In this document: in pieces, positions 42,054-51,100 of the stretch | How positions within the stretch are numbered: the stretch's first letter is position 1 | How the letters are laid out: every line of letters begins with the position of its first letter | Assembly (NCBI RefSeq): GCF_029109325.1 | Contig: NZ_JAQKQJ010000012.1 | Coordinates: forward strand, 62,001 to 126,000 | DNA length: 64,000 bases | Source: Nodosilinea sp. PGN35 | Lineage (GTDB): Bacteria; Cyanobacteriota; Cyanobacteriia; Phormidesmidales; Phormidesmidaceae | Direction: 5' to 3' | Made by a program: the position numbers and the translations under genes | The notes under the pieces: model-generated | Told to the model about the DNA's origin: nothing | Database searches by the model: none | What the model saw: only the letters and a program-made list of their open reading frames with translations

Positions 42054-43373
42054 ATGCAGGAAGAGCTATCTATCGTTGCGGAGAACGTCTCTAAAAAGTT
42101 TGGCCTCACCCTGAAGCAGTCGATGAAGTACGGCCTGCGCGACATCGGCAAAAACCTGCTGGGTCGCCAGGTGAAGACCGAACTGCTGCGCCAGGGGGAG
42201 TTTTGGGCAGTGCGCGACGTCAGTTTTACCCTCAGGCGCGGCGAAGCGCTGGGCATTATGGGGGTCAACGGCAGCGGCAAGACAACGCTGCTGCGGATTC
42301 TCAACGGGGTCTATGCCCCCGATACGGGGTTTATTCAAATGCGGGGCCGGGTGGGGGCGCTGATTGCGGCGGGGGCGGGGTTTGCCCCGATGCTCTCGGG
42401 GCGCGAAAATGTCTACGTTAACGGTGCCCTGCTGGGCCTATCCACCGAAGAAATCGACAGCCTGATCGATGAGATTGTGGCGTTTTCGGAGCTGAGCGAG
42501 TTTATCGATCTGCCGGTGAAGAACTACTCGTCGGGGATGTACGTGCGGCTGGGGTTTGCGATCGCCGCCCTCAGCCGCCCCGACATTTTGCTGATGGATG
42601 AGGTGCTGGCCGTGGGCGACCTCAACTTTCAGAAGAAATGCTTCGACTACATTCTCAAGCTCAAGCAGCAGGGGACGGCGATTATTCTGGTGTCGCACTC
42701 GCCGGGGGCGATCTGGTCGGTGTGCGATCGCGGCCTGTTTATGGATCACGGGCTGGTGGAAGTCAACGGCACCGCCGAAGACGTGGTGCGGGCCTACGAC
42801 GATCAAAACTCCCGCAACGCCCTGGCCTCAAATATTCAGTTTAATCAGGCGGTAGCGGCCAACCTGAAAAAAGACAGTAGCGCGGCCCTAGAAACCCTGT
42901 CTAGCGAGTACGGCGGCAACCTGGTCGGCACCAACGACGTCGTTTGCCATGCTCTGAGGGTGGTCTCCGCTGAAACCGGATTGGTCGTCAATGAAGTTGA
43001 GTTTCAGGAGCCCATAGTCCTTGAACTTGATGTGGAGGTCTACCAGGAAATTAGAGACTTTGTTTTAAGAATTGTGATTGACGCGGTTCACTACAAGAAT
43101 ATTCTCACCCTGGACAGTTATGAACAGGGCTATCCCCTGGGTATGGTTGCCCCGGGGAAATACAAATTTACCGTCAAAGTTAGCAATCAAAATCTGCGCC
43201 CCGGAGCCTATAACTTTAACATCGCGGTGATTAGCAAGCATGTGGCGGCCCATCTGTTTCTGTGGCTAAAATGCGGAGACATTATTGTATTGACGCCAAA
43301 GAACCTGTTTTTCTACTCTGAGCCCCTGGCGGTGATGCATGTTCCTGCGGACTTTTCCTATCAAAAACTATAG
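42054..43373 (+). CDS. wzt: ABC polysaccharide export ATPase with C-terminal Wzt domain
   Basis: ATPase subunit of the exporter. Walker A GVNGSGKTTLL is at about 70-80, the signature region VKNYSSGMYVRLGFAIAALS at about 157-176, and Walker B ILLMDEVLAVGD follows. Residues from about 285 to 439 form a separate beta-rich domain of the Wzt C-terminal type (VVNEVEFQEPIVLELDVEV, then LRPGAYNFNIAVISKH), which in studied systems binds the modified end of the glycan. This suggests a chain-end-dependent export mechanism. It begins directly after wzm and ends overlapping the next gene's GTG. Confidence 0.92.
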   Translation: MQEELSIVAENVSKKFGLTLKQSMKYGLRDIGKNLLGRQVKTELLRQGEFWAVRDVSFTLRRGEALGIMGVNGSGKTTLLRILNGVYAPDTGFIQMRGRVGALIAAGAGFAPMLSGRENVYVNGALLGLSTEEIDSLIDEIVAFSELSEFIDLPVKNYSSGMYVRLGFAIAALSRPDILLMDEVLAVGDLNFQKKCFDYILKLKQQGTAIILVSHSPGAIWSVCDRGLFMDHGLVEVNGTAEDVVRAYDDQNSRNALASNIQFNQAVAANLKKDSSAALETLSSEYGGNLVGTNDVVCHALRVVSAETGLVVNEVEFQEPIVLELDVEVYQEIRDFVLRIVIDAVHYKNILTLDSYEQGYPLGMVAPGKYKFTVKVSNQNLRPGAYNFNIAVISKHVAAHLFLWLKCGDIIVLTPKNLFFYSEPLAVMHVPADFSYQKL

Positions 43374-44437
43374 TGAGCCCTGCCATGGTGAGTACACCGT
43401 TTTTAAAGCATCACTTCACCCCTCCCACTGCGTCCCAGGAGCAGGCGGCGCTATTTGCCGAGTCGGTGTCGAACGTCATTGTGGAGATTACCCAGCACTG
43501 CAACCGCCAGTGTTCCTACTGCCCGGTGTCGGGGGTCGATCGCCTCACCAACCGCGAGATTTTGCCCCACGACATTTTCAACCAAATTATTGCCGACCTG
43601 GAGACCATCGACTACGACAGGAGCATCTGCCTCAACCTCTACAATGAGCCCACCGCCGATCGCCCGCTGCTGCTGGAGCGCATCGCCTACATTCGCCAGC
43701 GCCTGCCCAACAGCCGCATCTACTTCAGCACCAACGGGGATTTTTTGACCCGCGACTACCTCAAAGCCATGGTCGAGGCCGGTCTGTCTGAGCTGTACGT
43801 GACCCTGCACCCGCCTAAAGGCCAGGCCTACGACGATGCCTCGGCCATGACGCGCTTTACCGAGTTCTCCAGCCGCCTGGGGAAGGGGGTAAAGGTGCAC
43901 GTGCTCTCGCCGGGGCACACCATCCAGGGAACCCTCAAGCTGTTCAACCTGAAAATCCACGTGTTTACGACTAACTACAATGTGTATGGATCCGATCGCG
44001 GCGGTTCTGTGGCCAGTTTGACCAATGCGTCGCTCCAGCGCACCTCCCCCTGTAGTCGCCCCTTTAACGATTTCACGGTGTCCTACGACGGCACGATTTT
44101 CCCCTGCTGCCAGATGTTTGCCGACAACGAGCTGCACCGCAGCCGCTATGCGATCGGCAACATCGCCGACTTCCCCGATATTTTTGCCGCCTACGCCTCC
44201 GCAACCATGGCCCGGTGGCGGCAAGATCTGCTGAGATTTAGCCCCAAGCCCTCCCCCTGCGACACCTGCTCCGAAGACTGCCGGGTGGGCAGCGAGGCCG
44301 AAATCAGCGAACGGGACGACCTCTACAGACAGTTTGTCGGTGAGATAGAGGCCCCAGAACCGCCGCCGCCTGCCCCCAGGCGGCTGCTGAACTGGCTGAA
44401 GCCCCAGCGGCCTTTGACCCATACCGGACAGCGATAA
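43373..44437 (+). CDS. Radical SAM protein with SPASM-type C-terminus
   Basis: Radical S-adenosylmethionine enzyme. The 4Fe-4S ligand motif CNRQCSYC (Cys43, Cys47, Cys50) follows VSNVIVEITQH. The C-terminal part carries several extra cysteines in SPASM-like order: TSPCSRPFNDFTVSYDG, IFPCCQMFAD and SPCDTCSEDCRVG, likely binding auxiliary iron-sulfur clusters. Length 354 aa from the GTG overlapping the wzt stop; an ATG four codons later is equally possible. Radical SAM/SPASM proteins in glycan loci may dehydrogenate or epimerise sugars or modify peptides; the reaction here is unknown. Confidence 0.82.
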   Translation: MSPAMVSTPFLKHHFTPPTASQEQAALFAESVSNVIVEITQHCNRQCSYCPVSGVDRLTNREILPHDIFNQIIADLETIDYDRSICLNLYNEPTADRPLLLERIAYIRQRLPNSRIYFSTNGDFLTRDYLKAMVEAGLSELYVTLHPPKGQAYDDASAMTRFTEFSSRLGKGVKVHVLSPGHTIQGTLKLFNLKIHVFTTNYNVYGSDRGGSVASLTNASLQRTSPCSRPFNDFTVSYDGTIFPCCQMFADNELHRSRYAIGNIADFPDIFAAYASATMARWRQDLLRFSPKPSPCDTCSEDCRVGSEAEISERDDLYRQFVGEIEAPEPPPPAPRRLLNWLKPQRPLTHTGQR

Positions 44438-44438
44438 C

Positions 44439-45299
44439 ATGCTCAAGAAGCTATCTCTGGCCTTAAAGCACAGGCTGTTGCCCATTCTCAAGGGGCTGAT
44501 TCCCGACGGTTGGCGACTGGTGCCGACCGAGGGGTTTGAGCTGGTGCCGACGGATCAATTCGACCTGGTGCCCAGGGGGCAGTACGACTACGTACCCAAG
44601 GGCACCTACGTGTTTGGCCCGATGGATCGCTTTGTGCTGATGCCCAAAAACCGCTACCGGGCGGTGCTGCTGCCGGGGCAGACCGTCAGCAGCGAGCTGG
44701 GGGTCGGCTGGGTCACTGAAGCCAACTCCCCGGCGGGGTACGACCTGCTGTGGGGCGACAGCGACAACCTGGCCGCCTTTCGAGCCGAGGCCGACCACGT
44801 GCGCGACAAGCTCACCGTAGAAATTGCCGATGTGGTCGAAAAAAACCTGCATTCCCAGGCGGCGGTGGTCGATATCGGCTGCGGCGTGGGCGATCTGCTG
44901 GTGGAGATGCGGCGGCGGCAGGGCGACATTACCGTGGCGGGCCTCGACTTTTCGCCCAGGGCGGTGGAGGGAGCCCTGGCCGCCCTGCCCGACGGCAGCT
45001 TTATGCAATTTGTGATTGAAAAACATCTGCCCTACGAAACCGATGCCTTTGACGTGGTGCTCTGTACCGACGTGCTGGAGCACCTAGAGTATCCCCAGGC
45101 GATCGCGGCGGAACTGGTGCGGATTTGCCGCCCCGGTGGGTCAGTGTTTATTGTGGTGCCCGACGGCGACGTGGATCTTTTCCTCGGCCACTACTGGTTT
45201 TGGAACCAGGCCACGCTCCAGACGCTGCTGGCCGAGTGGCGACCCGAGGTCGCCCGGTTGCCCATCACCCGCGAATTTATCGCCCATATTTCTGTCTAA
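44439..45299 (+). CDS. SAM-dependent methyltransferase with N-terminal LVP repeats
   Basis: The C-terminal ~170 residues are a class I methyltransferase: VVDIGCGVGDLLVEM (motif I), VAGLDFSPRAVEGAL, FDVVLCTDVLEHLEYP and ICRPGGSVFIVVPDG. Residues about 24-80 contain a run of eight-residue beta-type repeats (GWRLVPTEGFELVPTDQFDL, then LVPRGQYDYVPKGTYVFGP and RFVLMPKNRY), each with a V/M-P step. I do not know this repeat from other methyltransferases. Length 286 aa. It starts one base after the radical SAM stop. It may act in sequence with it. Confidence 0.8.
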   Translation: MLKKLSLALKHRLLPILKGLIPDGWRLVPTEGFELVPTDQFDLVPRGQYDYVPKGTYVFGPMDRFVLMPKNRYRAVLLPGQTVSSELGVGWVTEANSPAGYDLLWGDSDNLAAFRAEADHVRDKLTVEIADVVEKNLHSQAAVVDIGCGVGDLLVEMRRRQGDITVAGLDFSPRAVEGALAALPDGSFMQFVIEKHLPYETDAFDVVLCTDVLEHLEYPQAIAAELVRICRPGGSVFIVVPDGDVDLFLGHYWFWNQATLQTLLAEWRPEVARLPITREFIAHISV

Positions 45300-45339
45300 A
45301 TCAACAACTCTGCCGCCGCTTGATTTACCCGTGGATTGC

Positions 45340-46314
45340 ATGGCTACCCTAAGCAACCTGTTAACAAGAGCCATCCAACGGCTGAAATTAGAAACCCCGG
45401 CAAGGCGGGTGCTGACTAAAGGCATTGCTGAGCTGATGACTACCCTGGGGAATCTGGAGCCTGAGACTAGCCCAGAGGCCCCCGGCATGCCCCTTAAGAC
45501 CCTGCTACCGCTGTGGAACCGTCTCGTTGAACACTACAGCGGGGCCAACGATCCAGACCTGTGCCGGTGGGCATTTACCCTGTTGCTGGAGGCCCAGGAC
45601 TCTGGGCTGAGCCCGCAGGAGCTGCGATCGCTTCTCCTCACCCGCCTACCCGTCGAAGCCTGGCACCTGATCCCGCCGCTGGAAAAGCGCGTCAGCCCGG
45701 TGATGAACACCTGGACCTACCAGAACGAGGTGATGGAGTGGGATATTCCTGCCGACGCCCTGGTGCTGGATGTGGGGTCGGGGGGCTGGCCCTTTAAGCG
45801 GGCCGACCACCTGGCCGATCGCTACCCCGAGGAAACCACCCATCGGGTCGAAACCATGGTGCGCGACCAGCGACCCTTTTTTGAGGCCGACCTAGAACGT
45901 TTGCCCTTTGAAGAGAAGCGCTACGACTTTGTGTTTTGCTCCCACGTGCTCGAGCACCTCGACCACCCCGGCCAGGCCATGCGCGAACTCATGCGGGTGG
46001 GAAAACAGGGCTACATTGAGGTACCCACCCGCCTGTCGGACGTGATGTTCAACTTTACCCGCCTGCCCAACCACCACCGCTGGCACGGCCTGGTGCTGGG
46101 TGACACCCTGGTGCTGATTGAGTGGAACCCCTGGGAGCGGCGCGATCTGGGCAACGACTTTTTTAATGCGCTGCAGAGCGACTATTTAAATGCTTTCCAG
46201 GAGTTCTTTGAGCGCAATCGGGATCTATTTTTTGTCTCTTACCCCTGGGTCGATGCGATTAAATTTTTAATCATCGATAGCCAGGGCGTCGTTGTTGACT
46301 CGTCGGGGGCGTAG
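45340..46314 (+). CDS. SAM-dependent methyltransferase
   Basis: A 324-residue protein whose second half is a class I methyltransferase: ALVLDVGSGGWPFKRADHL (motif I), PFFEADLERLPFEEKRYDF, FVFCSHVLEHLDHPGQAM and VGKQGYIEVPTRLSDVMF. The N-terminal ~150 residues are helical and unassigned. The ATG at 45340 (MATLSNLLTRAIQ) is preferred; an upstream extension would overlap the previous gene in another frame and has no family character. It is tightly followed by a glycosyltransferase gene (8 bases). Probably methylates a sugar unit of the exported polymer. Confidence 0.8.
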   Translation: MATLSNLLTRAIQRLKLETPARRVLTKGIAELMTTLGNLEPETSPEAPGMPLKTLLPLWNRLVEHYSGANDPDLCRWAFTLLLEAQDSGLSPQELRSLLLTRLPVEAWHLIPPLEKRVSPVMNTWTYQNEVMEWDIPADALVLDVGSGGWPFKRADHLADRYPEETTHRVETMVRDQRPFFEADLERLPFEEKRYDFVFCSHVLEHLDHPGQAMRELMRVGKQGYIEVPTRLSDVMFNFTRLPNHHRWHGLVLGDTLVLIEWNPWERRDLGNDFFNALQSDYLNAFQEFFERNRDLFFVSYPWVDAIKFLIIDSQGVVVDSSGA

Positions 46315-46322
46315 GGGCCGCT

Positions 46323-47705
46323 ATGGAAGCCAAACCAGAAACCATTGGGCCTGGCGCTGAAACTCCGCCGGTGGCTGCGACGACAGGGGAATCTGAGGAT
46401 TGTCTGGGAGTAGGGGGCGATCGCCCCACCGTCTTTGTCGTCATTCCAGTCTTTAATCGCCTGCACTTTACCCAAGCCTGTATTGACGCTCTCAAGACCC
46501 AGTCCTATCGACCGCTCCAGATTCTTGTTTCCGACGGGGGGTCTACCGACGATACCGTGGCGGTGCTGCGGCGCGACTACCCTGAGGTGGTGGTGCTGAC
46601 GGCCCAGGCAGAGCTGTGGTGGGCCGGAGCCATGGCTGCGGGCATTGCCTACGCCCTTGCCCACAGCCACAGCCCCGCCGACTACGTGTTGATGATGAAC
46701 AACGACACCCAGATTCCTCCCGACTATGTATCTACGCTGGTCAACGCCGCCCAGACCCACCAGGCCGCCGTGGGGGCGCTGATTGTCGATAGCCGCGACC
46801 CGGCAAAGATTCTCGATGCTGGGGAATACATCGACTGGCCCACCTACTCGTTTCCGCTCAAGACGAGCGTTGCGTCGGCAGAAACCTTCTGTGGGGATGT
46901 GGACGTGCTGCCCGGGCGCGGCAGCCTGGTGCCATTGAGCATGATTCGGGCGGCGGGCAATGTGGAGGCGGCCCTGTGGCCCCACTATCTAGCCGACTAC
47001 GAGTTCTTCTGTCGGCTTAAAGGCCACGGCTTTAAGCTGGGGGTTTGCTACGAAACTCGCCTGCTCGCCCACATTGAAGAAACCGGCATTTTGCCGGGGG
47101 CTGGGGTAAAAGGGTTTGCGACCATCTGGCAGGAGCTATTCTCGCGGCGATCGATGAGCAATGTGGTCGATCACTGGCGGTTCGTAAAACGTCATGCCCC
47201 GGCAAAATATCGACCCTTTATTTTGCTGCGCCTCAGCCGCCGCGTGGCTGGCGACCTGGCCTTTAGAACGCCCCTGCGGCCCTTCTTTTTGCCCTTTTAC
47301 TGGGCATTGCGGGCCGTTCAAATTCTCATCGCCACGGTCAAAATTCAGGCGAAAATTTTCGCCCTGTTCTGGCAGGATATTCGCAAAAACGGTGTCGATG
47401 TGCTGTGCTATCCCCACCGCATTCCCAAGCTGATTCGGATTCCGGTGTATCTGCTGCTGTGCCCTGGCCCCCTGAGCCACAGCGACTGCCTGGGCCGGGG
47501 GGTAGACCCCGACCTACTGGTGAGTCACGATATTTTGCGCCCGGCCAGCGTGGTCGATTGGTACTGCCTAAATTCCTTTAAGCTGAGCCCAGAGCAGCGA
47601 TCTCCACAGCTTACGGCCCTGGTTTGGCTGGCCCTCAACCCCATCAAAAAAATCGCCAGCACCCTGACCTGGAACAGCATGATGCGCAAAGGGAGCAAAC
47701 CATAA
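46323..47705 (+). CDS. GT2 family glycosyltransferase
   Basis: Family 2 glycosyltransferase of about 460 residues. The GT-A core begins after a 35-residue variable leader: VFVVIPVFNRLHFTQACIDA, LQILVSDGGSTDDTVAV, and VLMMNNDTQIPPDYV with the DxD-like NND. The acceptor part has VLPGRGSLVPLSMIRAAG and YLADYEFFCRLKGHGF. The last ~200 residues are basic and partly hydrophobic (LPFYWALRAVQILIATVKI), suggesting membrane association. Its stop overlaps the next glycosyltransferase start (TAATG), so the two are co-translated. Confidence 0.85.
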   Translation: MEAKPETIGPGAETPPVAATTGESEDCLGVGGDRPTVFVVIPVFNRLHFTQACIDALKTQSYRPLQILVSDGGSTDDTVAVLRRDYPEVVVLTAQAELWWAGAMAAGIAYALAHSHSPADYVLMMNNDTQIPPDYVSTLVNAAQTHQAAVGALIVDSRDPAKILDAGEYIDWPTYSFPLKTSVASAETFCGDVDVLPGRGSLVPLSMIRAAGNVEAALWPHYLADYEFFCRLKGHGFKLGVCYETRLLAHIEETGILPGAGVKGFATIWQELFSRRSMSNVVDHWRFVKRHAPAKYRPFILLRLSRRVAGDLAFRTPLRPFFLPFYWALRAVQILIATVKIQAKIFALFWQDIRKNGVDVLCYPHRIPKLIRIPVYLLLCPGPLSHSDCLGRGVDPDLLVSHDILRPASVVDWYCLNSFKLSPEQRSPQLTALVWLALNPIKKIASTLTWNSMMRKGSKP

Positions 47706-48850
47706 TGGGACAGCCCCTCACCCTGGGAATTGAGCTAATTGACGACCCCAACTGGATGGGCGGGACGCTCTACCTGCAAAATTTAGCGATCTGTCTGTCA
47801 CGCCTGCCCGCCCAGGAGCGCCCCCACGTTCGGCTGCTGGGTTCGCCCGAGATCGTCGCCAACTTTACCGCAAGGCACGGGCCTCTGCCGGGAATCAATT
47901 CGTCTCCAAAGAGTCTGTTACAAAGGATTTCTCAGCGTTTGGGACTGCCTCAAAAGCAGCCACCCGCGATCGATGTGATCTACCCCGGCTTTGGAGCTCA
48001 GGTGCCGGGGGCGGTGACCATGCGCTGGATTCCCGATTTTCAGCACCGCTACCTGCCCGAACTCTTCTCCGCTGAGGAAATTGCGGCTCGGGATGCCTCC
48101 ATCGGCGAGATTGCCGAGAAGCCGGGGGTGGTGGTGGTGAGCAGCCAAACCGCTAAGGATGACTTTGTGCGGTTTTACCCCGACCACAGGGCTACCCCAC
48201 GGGTGTGGCACTTTCGATCGCTCCTAACCGTTGGCGACCTGGCCATAGACCGTCTGCGGCAGACCTACAACCTGCCCGAAAAATATCTGTACCTGCCCAA
48301 CCAGTTTTGGGTGCACAAAAACCACATCGCTGTATTTAAGGCGCTGGCTCAGCTGCGCCACGACCACGGGCTAACCATACCGCTGGTGTGTACAGGGGCG
48401 ACGCGCGATCGCCGCAACGAAGCCCACTTCGCTGGCCTGATGAGCTTTGTGGAAGACCAGGGGCTAGCGGATCAGATCCAATTTCTGGGTCTGATCGATC
48501 GCGCCGATCAGGTCGGCATTTTGCGCTGTGCGGCGGCGGTGGTGCAGCCCTCGCGCTTTGAGGGGTGGAGCACCGTCGTCGAAGATGTGCGCGCCGTCGG
48601 CCGCCCGATCTTTCTCTCCGACCTGCCCGTCCACCGCGAACAAGCCCCGCCCCACTGCGTTTACTTTTCCCCAGAGGATTCAATTGCGCTAGCCAAGGCT
48701 CTACAGCAGGGGTGGGATGACCTCTTACCTGGCCCTGACCTCGCTGCTGAAAGGGCTGCCAAACAGCAAGTTGACCAATACATATTGAACTCGGCCCATT
48801 CATTCTGTAATATCGCCCGAGACGCCATTGCGCTGGTAAAAGCACATTGA
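47705..48850 (+). CDS. GT4-type glycosyltransferase (first of a paralogous pair)
   Basis: GT-B fold glycosyltransferase of 381 residues. N-terminal LTLGIELIDDPNWMGGTLYL and the C-terminal GT4 signature (AAAVVQPSRFEGWSTVVEDV, then GRPIFLSDLPVHREQAPPH) are present. It also has RWIPDFQHRYLPELFSAEE and YLPNQFWVHKNHIAVFKAL. It is clearly paralogous to the gene at 49833-51056, which shares DDPNWMGG/EDANWLGG, IPDFQHRYLPELFS/IPDFQHHYLPHLFS and the PSRFEGWSTV segments. The ATG at 47705 overlaps the preceding stop. It probably transfers a hexose; donor unknown. Confidence 0.85.
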   Translation: MGQPLTLGIELIDDPNWMGGTLYLQNLAICLSRLPAQERPHVRLLGSPEIVANFTARHGPLPGINSSPKSLLQRISQRLGLPQKQPPAIDVIYPGFGAQVPGAVTMRWIPDFQHRYLPELFSAEEIAARDASIGEIAEKPGVVVVSSQTAKDDFVRFYPDHRATPRVWHFRSLLTVGDLAIDRLRQTYNLPEKYLYLPNQFWVHKNHIAVFKALAQLRHDHGLTIPLVCTGATRDRRNEAHFAGLMSFVEDQGLADQIQFLGLIDRADQVGILRCAAAVVQPSRFEGWSTVVEDVRAVGRPIFLSDLPVHREQAPPHCVYFSPEDSIALAKALQQGWDDLLPGPDLAAERAAKQQVDQYILNSAHSFCNIARDAIALVKAH

Positions 48851-48875
48851 GCCCCACACCCTAGGAGACTATGTC

Positions 48876-49661
48876 ATGCCAAACCTGCTAAAGAAATTTT
48901 TGAAGAAAGCTAAAAAGCAAATAGCGACTCCAGAGGTGGGGCTAGAAAAAGAAATCTCCCAGGCGGCTTTAAAACAAAAGCTCGATGCCATTCCCTACTG
49001 GGAAGACAAAATTGAGTACTACAAAAAGTTTGAATATTCTGAAGCAAAAGGTATTTGGATAAACCCTAAACAGACTCAGGCACCCTCAGAACCTGGGGAT
49101 GGGACGGATAGCTTTAGTCAAACAGGGCGGCTTGGCAATGAAATTAAAAAGGTCAACTATGGCTGCGGTGGCACCTTTATCGACGGGTGGCTCAACGTCG
49201 ATCTTTATGAAATGAGTAATTCGACTCCAGCCAACTATCGATCGCTCAACCTCCTGGGCAAGCACCCCTTTGCCGACAATACGTTGAGGTTTGGGTTCTC
49301 AGAAGACATGCTAGAGCACCTCACCCAGGCGGATTCGATTTTCTTCTTGAGCGAAGTCTATCGCACGCTGGCCCCAGGGGGCGTCCTTCGCCTCAGCTTT
49401 CCTGGGTTAGAGGGGGTTTTGAACCGCCACTACACCCCTCCCACCGAATCTAGAGTCAGACATGGCGAATTAGAAGCCTATTCCTTTTGGGATCATATTC
49501 ACTTCTATGCAAAAGGAGAATTGGAAGTGGTGGCAAAACACCTCGGATTTTCTAAGATTGAGTATCCTGAGTACGGCATTTCGCAATATCCGGAATTGTC
49601 GGGGTTAGACACTCGCGAGGGACAAATTGGGTTAAACACCTATGCCGAGCTATCAAAATAA
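48876..49661 (+). CDS. SAM-dependent methyltransferase-like protein
   Basis: A 261-residue protein. The first 90 residues are charged and Lys-rich. The core shows KKVNYGCGGTFIDGWLNVDL, PFADNTLRFGFSEDMLEHL and EVYRTLAPGGVLRLSFPGL, the arrangement of methyltransferases of the type found in surface-glycan loci. The gene is AT-richer than its neighbours, hinting at separate origin. It lies 25 bases after the GT4 gene. After it comes a repeat-bearing gap before the paralogous GT4 gene. Confidence 0.75.
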   Translation: MPNLLKKFLKKAKKQIATPEVGLEKEISQAALKQKLDAIPYWEDKIEYYKKFEYSEAKGIWINPKQTQAPSEPGDGTDSFSQTGRLGNEIKKVNYGCGGTFIDGWLNVDLYEMSNSTPANYRSLNLLGKHPFADNTLRFGFSEDMLEHLTQADSIFFLSEVYRTLAPGGVLRLSFPGLEGVLNRHYTPPTESRVRHGELEAYSFWDHIHFYAKGELEVVAKHLGFSKIEYPEYGISQYPELSGLDTREGQIGLNTYAELSK

Positions 49662-49715
49662 TTCTAATCAAACCACTTTCAAGGCTGTAGCGATCCTACG
49701 TGAATCGTGAAAACC

Positions 49716-49760
49716 CGTAGGGCAGGCGGAACGCCTGCACGGGCAATATTCCCGTCCTAC
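49716..49760. repeat. Palindromic repeat between methyltransferase and GT4 genes
   Basis: GCAGGCG (49722-49728) pairs with CGCCTGC (49732-49738) over a three-base loop, and CGGGCAATATTCCCG forms a second hairpin. Flanking GTAGGGC and GTCCTAC are also inverted. It belongs to the type of dispersed palindromes found in this window. Confidence 0.55.
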
Positions 49761-49832
49761 CTCTATGGATCAATTCGGATTGCCATATATAGTGATGGGT
49801 CGTTTCTGGGGAGTTGTCTTTAAGGAAGTTCG

Positions 49833-51056
49833 TTGTTGCTGAATTCGTCAACCCCTAGAACAAAACTCTCTCTATGCGTAGAGTTTTTTGAAGATGCTAA
49901 CTGGCTGGGCGGGTCAATTTATATTGACAACCTGCTGGCGATTCTGTCTGCCATCGCTCCAGACGATTCTTCTTCAGTCAGGCTGTTGTTTTTGTCGTCT
50001 CCCCAGACGCCGTTAGCCCAGCGAATTCTTCGCCATTCTGTCGTCAATTACCCGATCAAAAGTCCTTTGGTGGAGTCTGCAAAGGTTGTGGTTCATCGCC
50101 TGCGGCGGGCGGCGGTACGGCGACAGCCCTGGCTCAATCGATTTTTTAGGGCTAAGCCCAACGAAGTGTATTTTCCGGCGCTGGATGCTACTCAGAGGTG
50201 GCGCAAGAACCTGTACTGGATACCCGATTTTCAGCACCACTATTTGCCTCACCTATTTAGTGCCGACGAATTGGCCTGGCGAAACAGAAACTTTTCGGCG
50301 ATCGCCGCCTCCCCCGGCATTCTGCTGCTGTCAAGCCAGGCGGCCCTGGCCGACTTTCAGACCTTTTACCCCGCAGCGACGGTACAGCCTCGGGTGTGGT
50401 CGTTCTGTAGCACCATTCAGCCCGGCACCGAGGCCGACTGTAAGCAGGCCCTAGACTCCTTTGATCTACCGCCCAAGTTTTTGTACCTGGCCAACCAGTT
50501 TTGGCGACACAAAGATCACGCCACCGTGGTTGAAGCCCTCAACCTGCTGAAGCAGCAGGGTCTCACCATCTCCATTGTCTGCACCGGCAGGCAGGAGGAT
50601 AGGCGCGACCCGGCCTACGTGCAGTCGCTGCTGGATAAACTCACCGACTACGGTCTGCGATCGCAGGTGCATCTGCTGGGGGTAGTGCCCCGTCAGGCCC
50701 AGATTCAGCTGCTGAGGGCGGCGGCGGCGGTGGTACAGCCGTCTCGCTTTGAGGGGTGGAGCACCGTGATCGAAGACGCCAAAGCGCTGGGGCGACCGAT
50801 CGTCGCCTCCGACTTTGCGGTACACCGCGAACAGCTCCACGGCTACAACCCCGCCTGGCTCTACCCCCTGGGGGAACCCCAGGCCCTGGCCCGGTGTCTT
50901 ATAGAGATCTGGGATGGCCTGAGGCCGGGGCCTGATCTGGGGCGCGAGGCCGAGGCGGCCAAACTCAACGCCGACCAGCGGTTGGCCCTGGCCCATCAGT
51001 TCCTGGCGATCGCCAGGGATGCTATGATTTGCTCTGCCCTTGGGCGGCCCACCTAG
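49833..51056 (+). CDS. GT4-type glycosyltransferase (second of a paralogous pair)
   Basis: GT-B fold glycosyltransferase, about 407 residues, paralogous to the gene at 47705. Shared features are LCVEFFEDANWLGGSIYI, YWIPDFQHHYLPHLFSADE, YLANQFWRHKDHATVVEAL and AAAVVQPSRFEGWSTVIEDA, plus the terminal HREQLHGYNPAWLYPLGEP. The start codon appears to be TTG (49833, or the next codon 49836), because AAGGAAG lies four to seven bases upstream and no ATG is suitable before the conserved core. A likely donor is a nucleotide hexose. The repeat-bearing gap before it suggests the pair arose by duplication with later insertion between the copies. Confidence 0.83.
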   Translation: MLLNSSTPRTKLSLCVEFFEDANWLGGSIYIDNLLAILSAIAPDDSSSVRLLFLSSPQTPLAQRILRHSVVNYPIKSPLVESAKVVVHRLRRAAVRRQPWLNRFFRAKPNEVYFPALDATQRWRKNLYWIPDFQHHYLPHLFSADELAWRNRNFSAIAASPGILLLSSQAALADFQTFYPAATVQPRVWSFCSTIQPGTEADCKQALDSFDLPPKFLYLANQFWRHKDHATVVEALNLLKQQGLTISIVCTGRQEDRRDPAYVQSLLDKLTDYGLRSQVHLLGVVPRQAQIQLLRAAAAVVQPSRFEGWSTVIEDAKALGRPIVASDFAVHREQLHGYNPAWLYPLGEPQALARCLIEIWDGLRPGPDLGREAEAAKLNADQRLALAHQFLAIARDAMICSALGRPT

Positions 51057-51100
51057 GCGGCCCCAAAAAGCGGCCATTATGACAGCTTGGAGCTGCGGTT

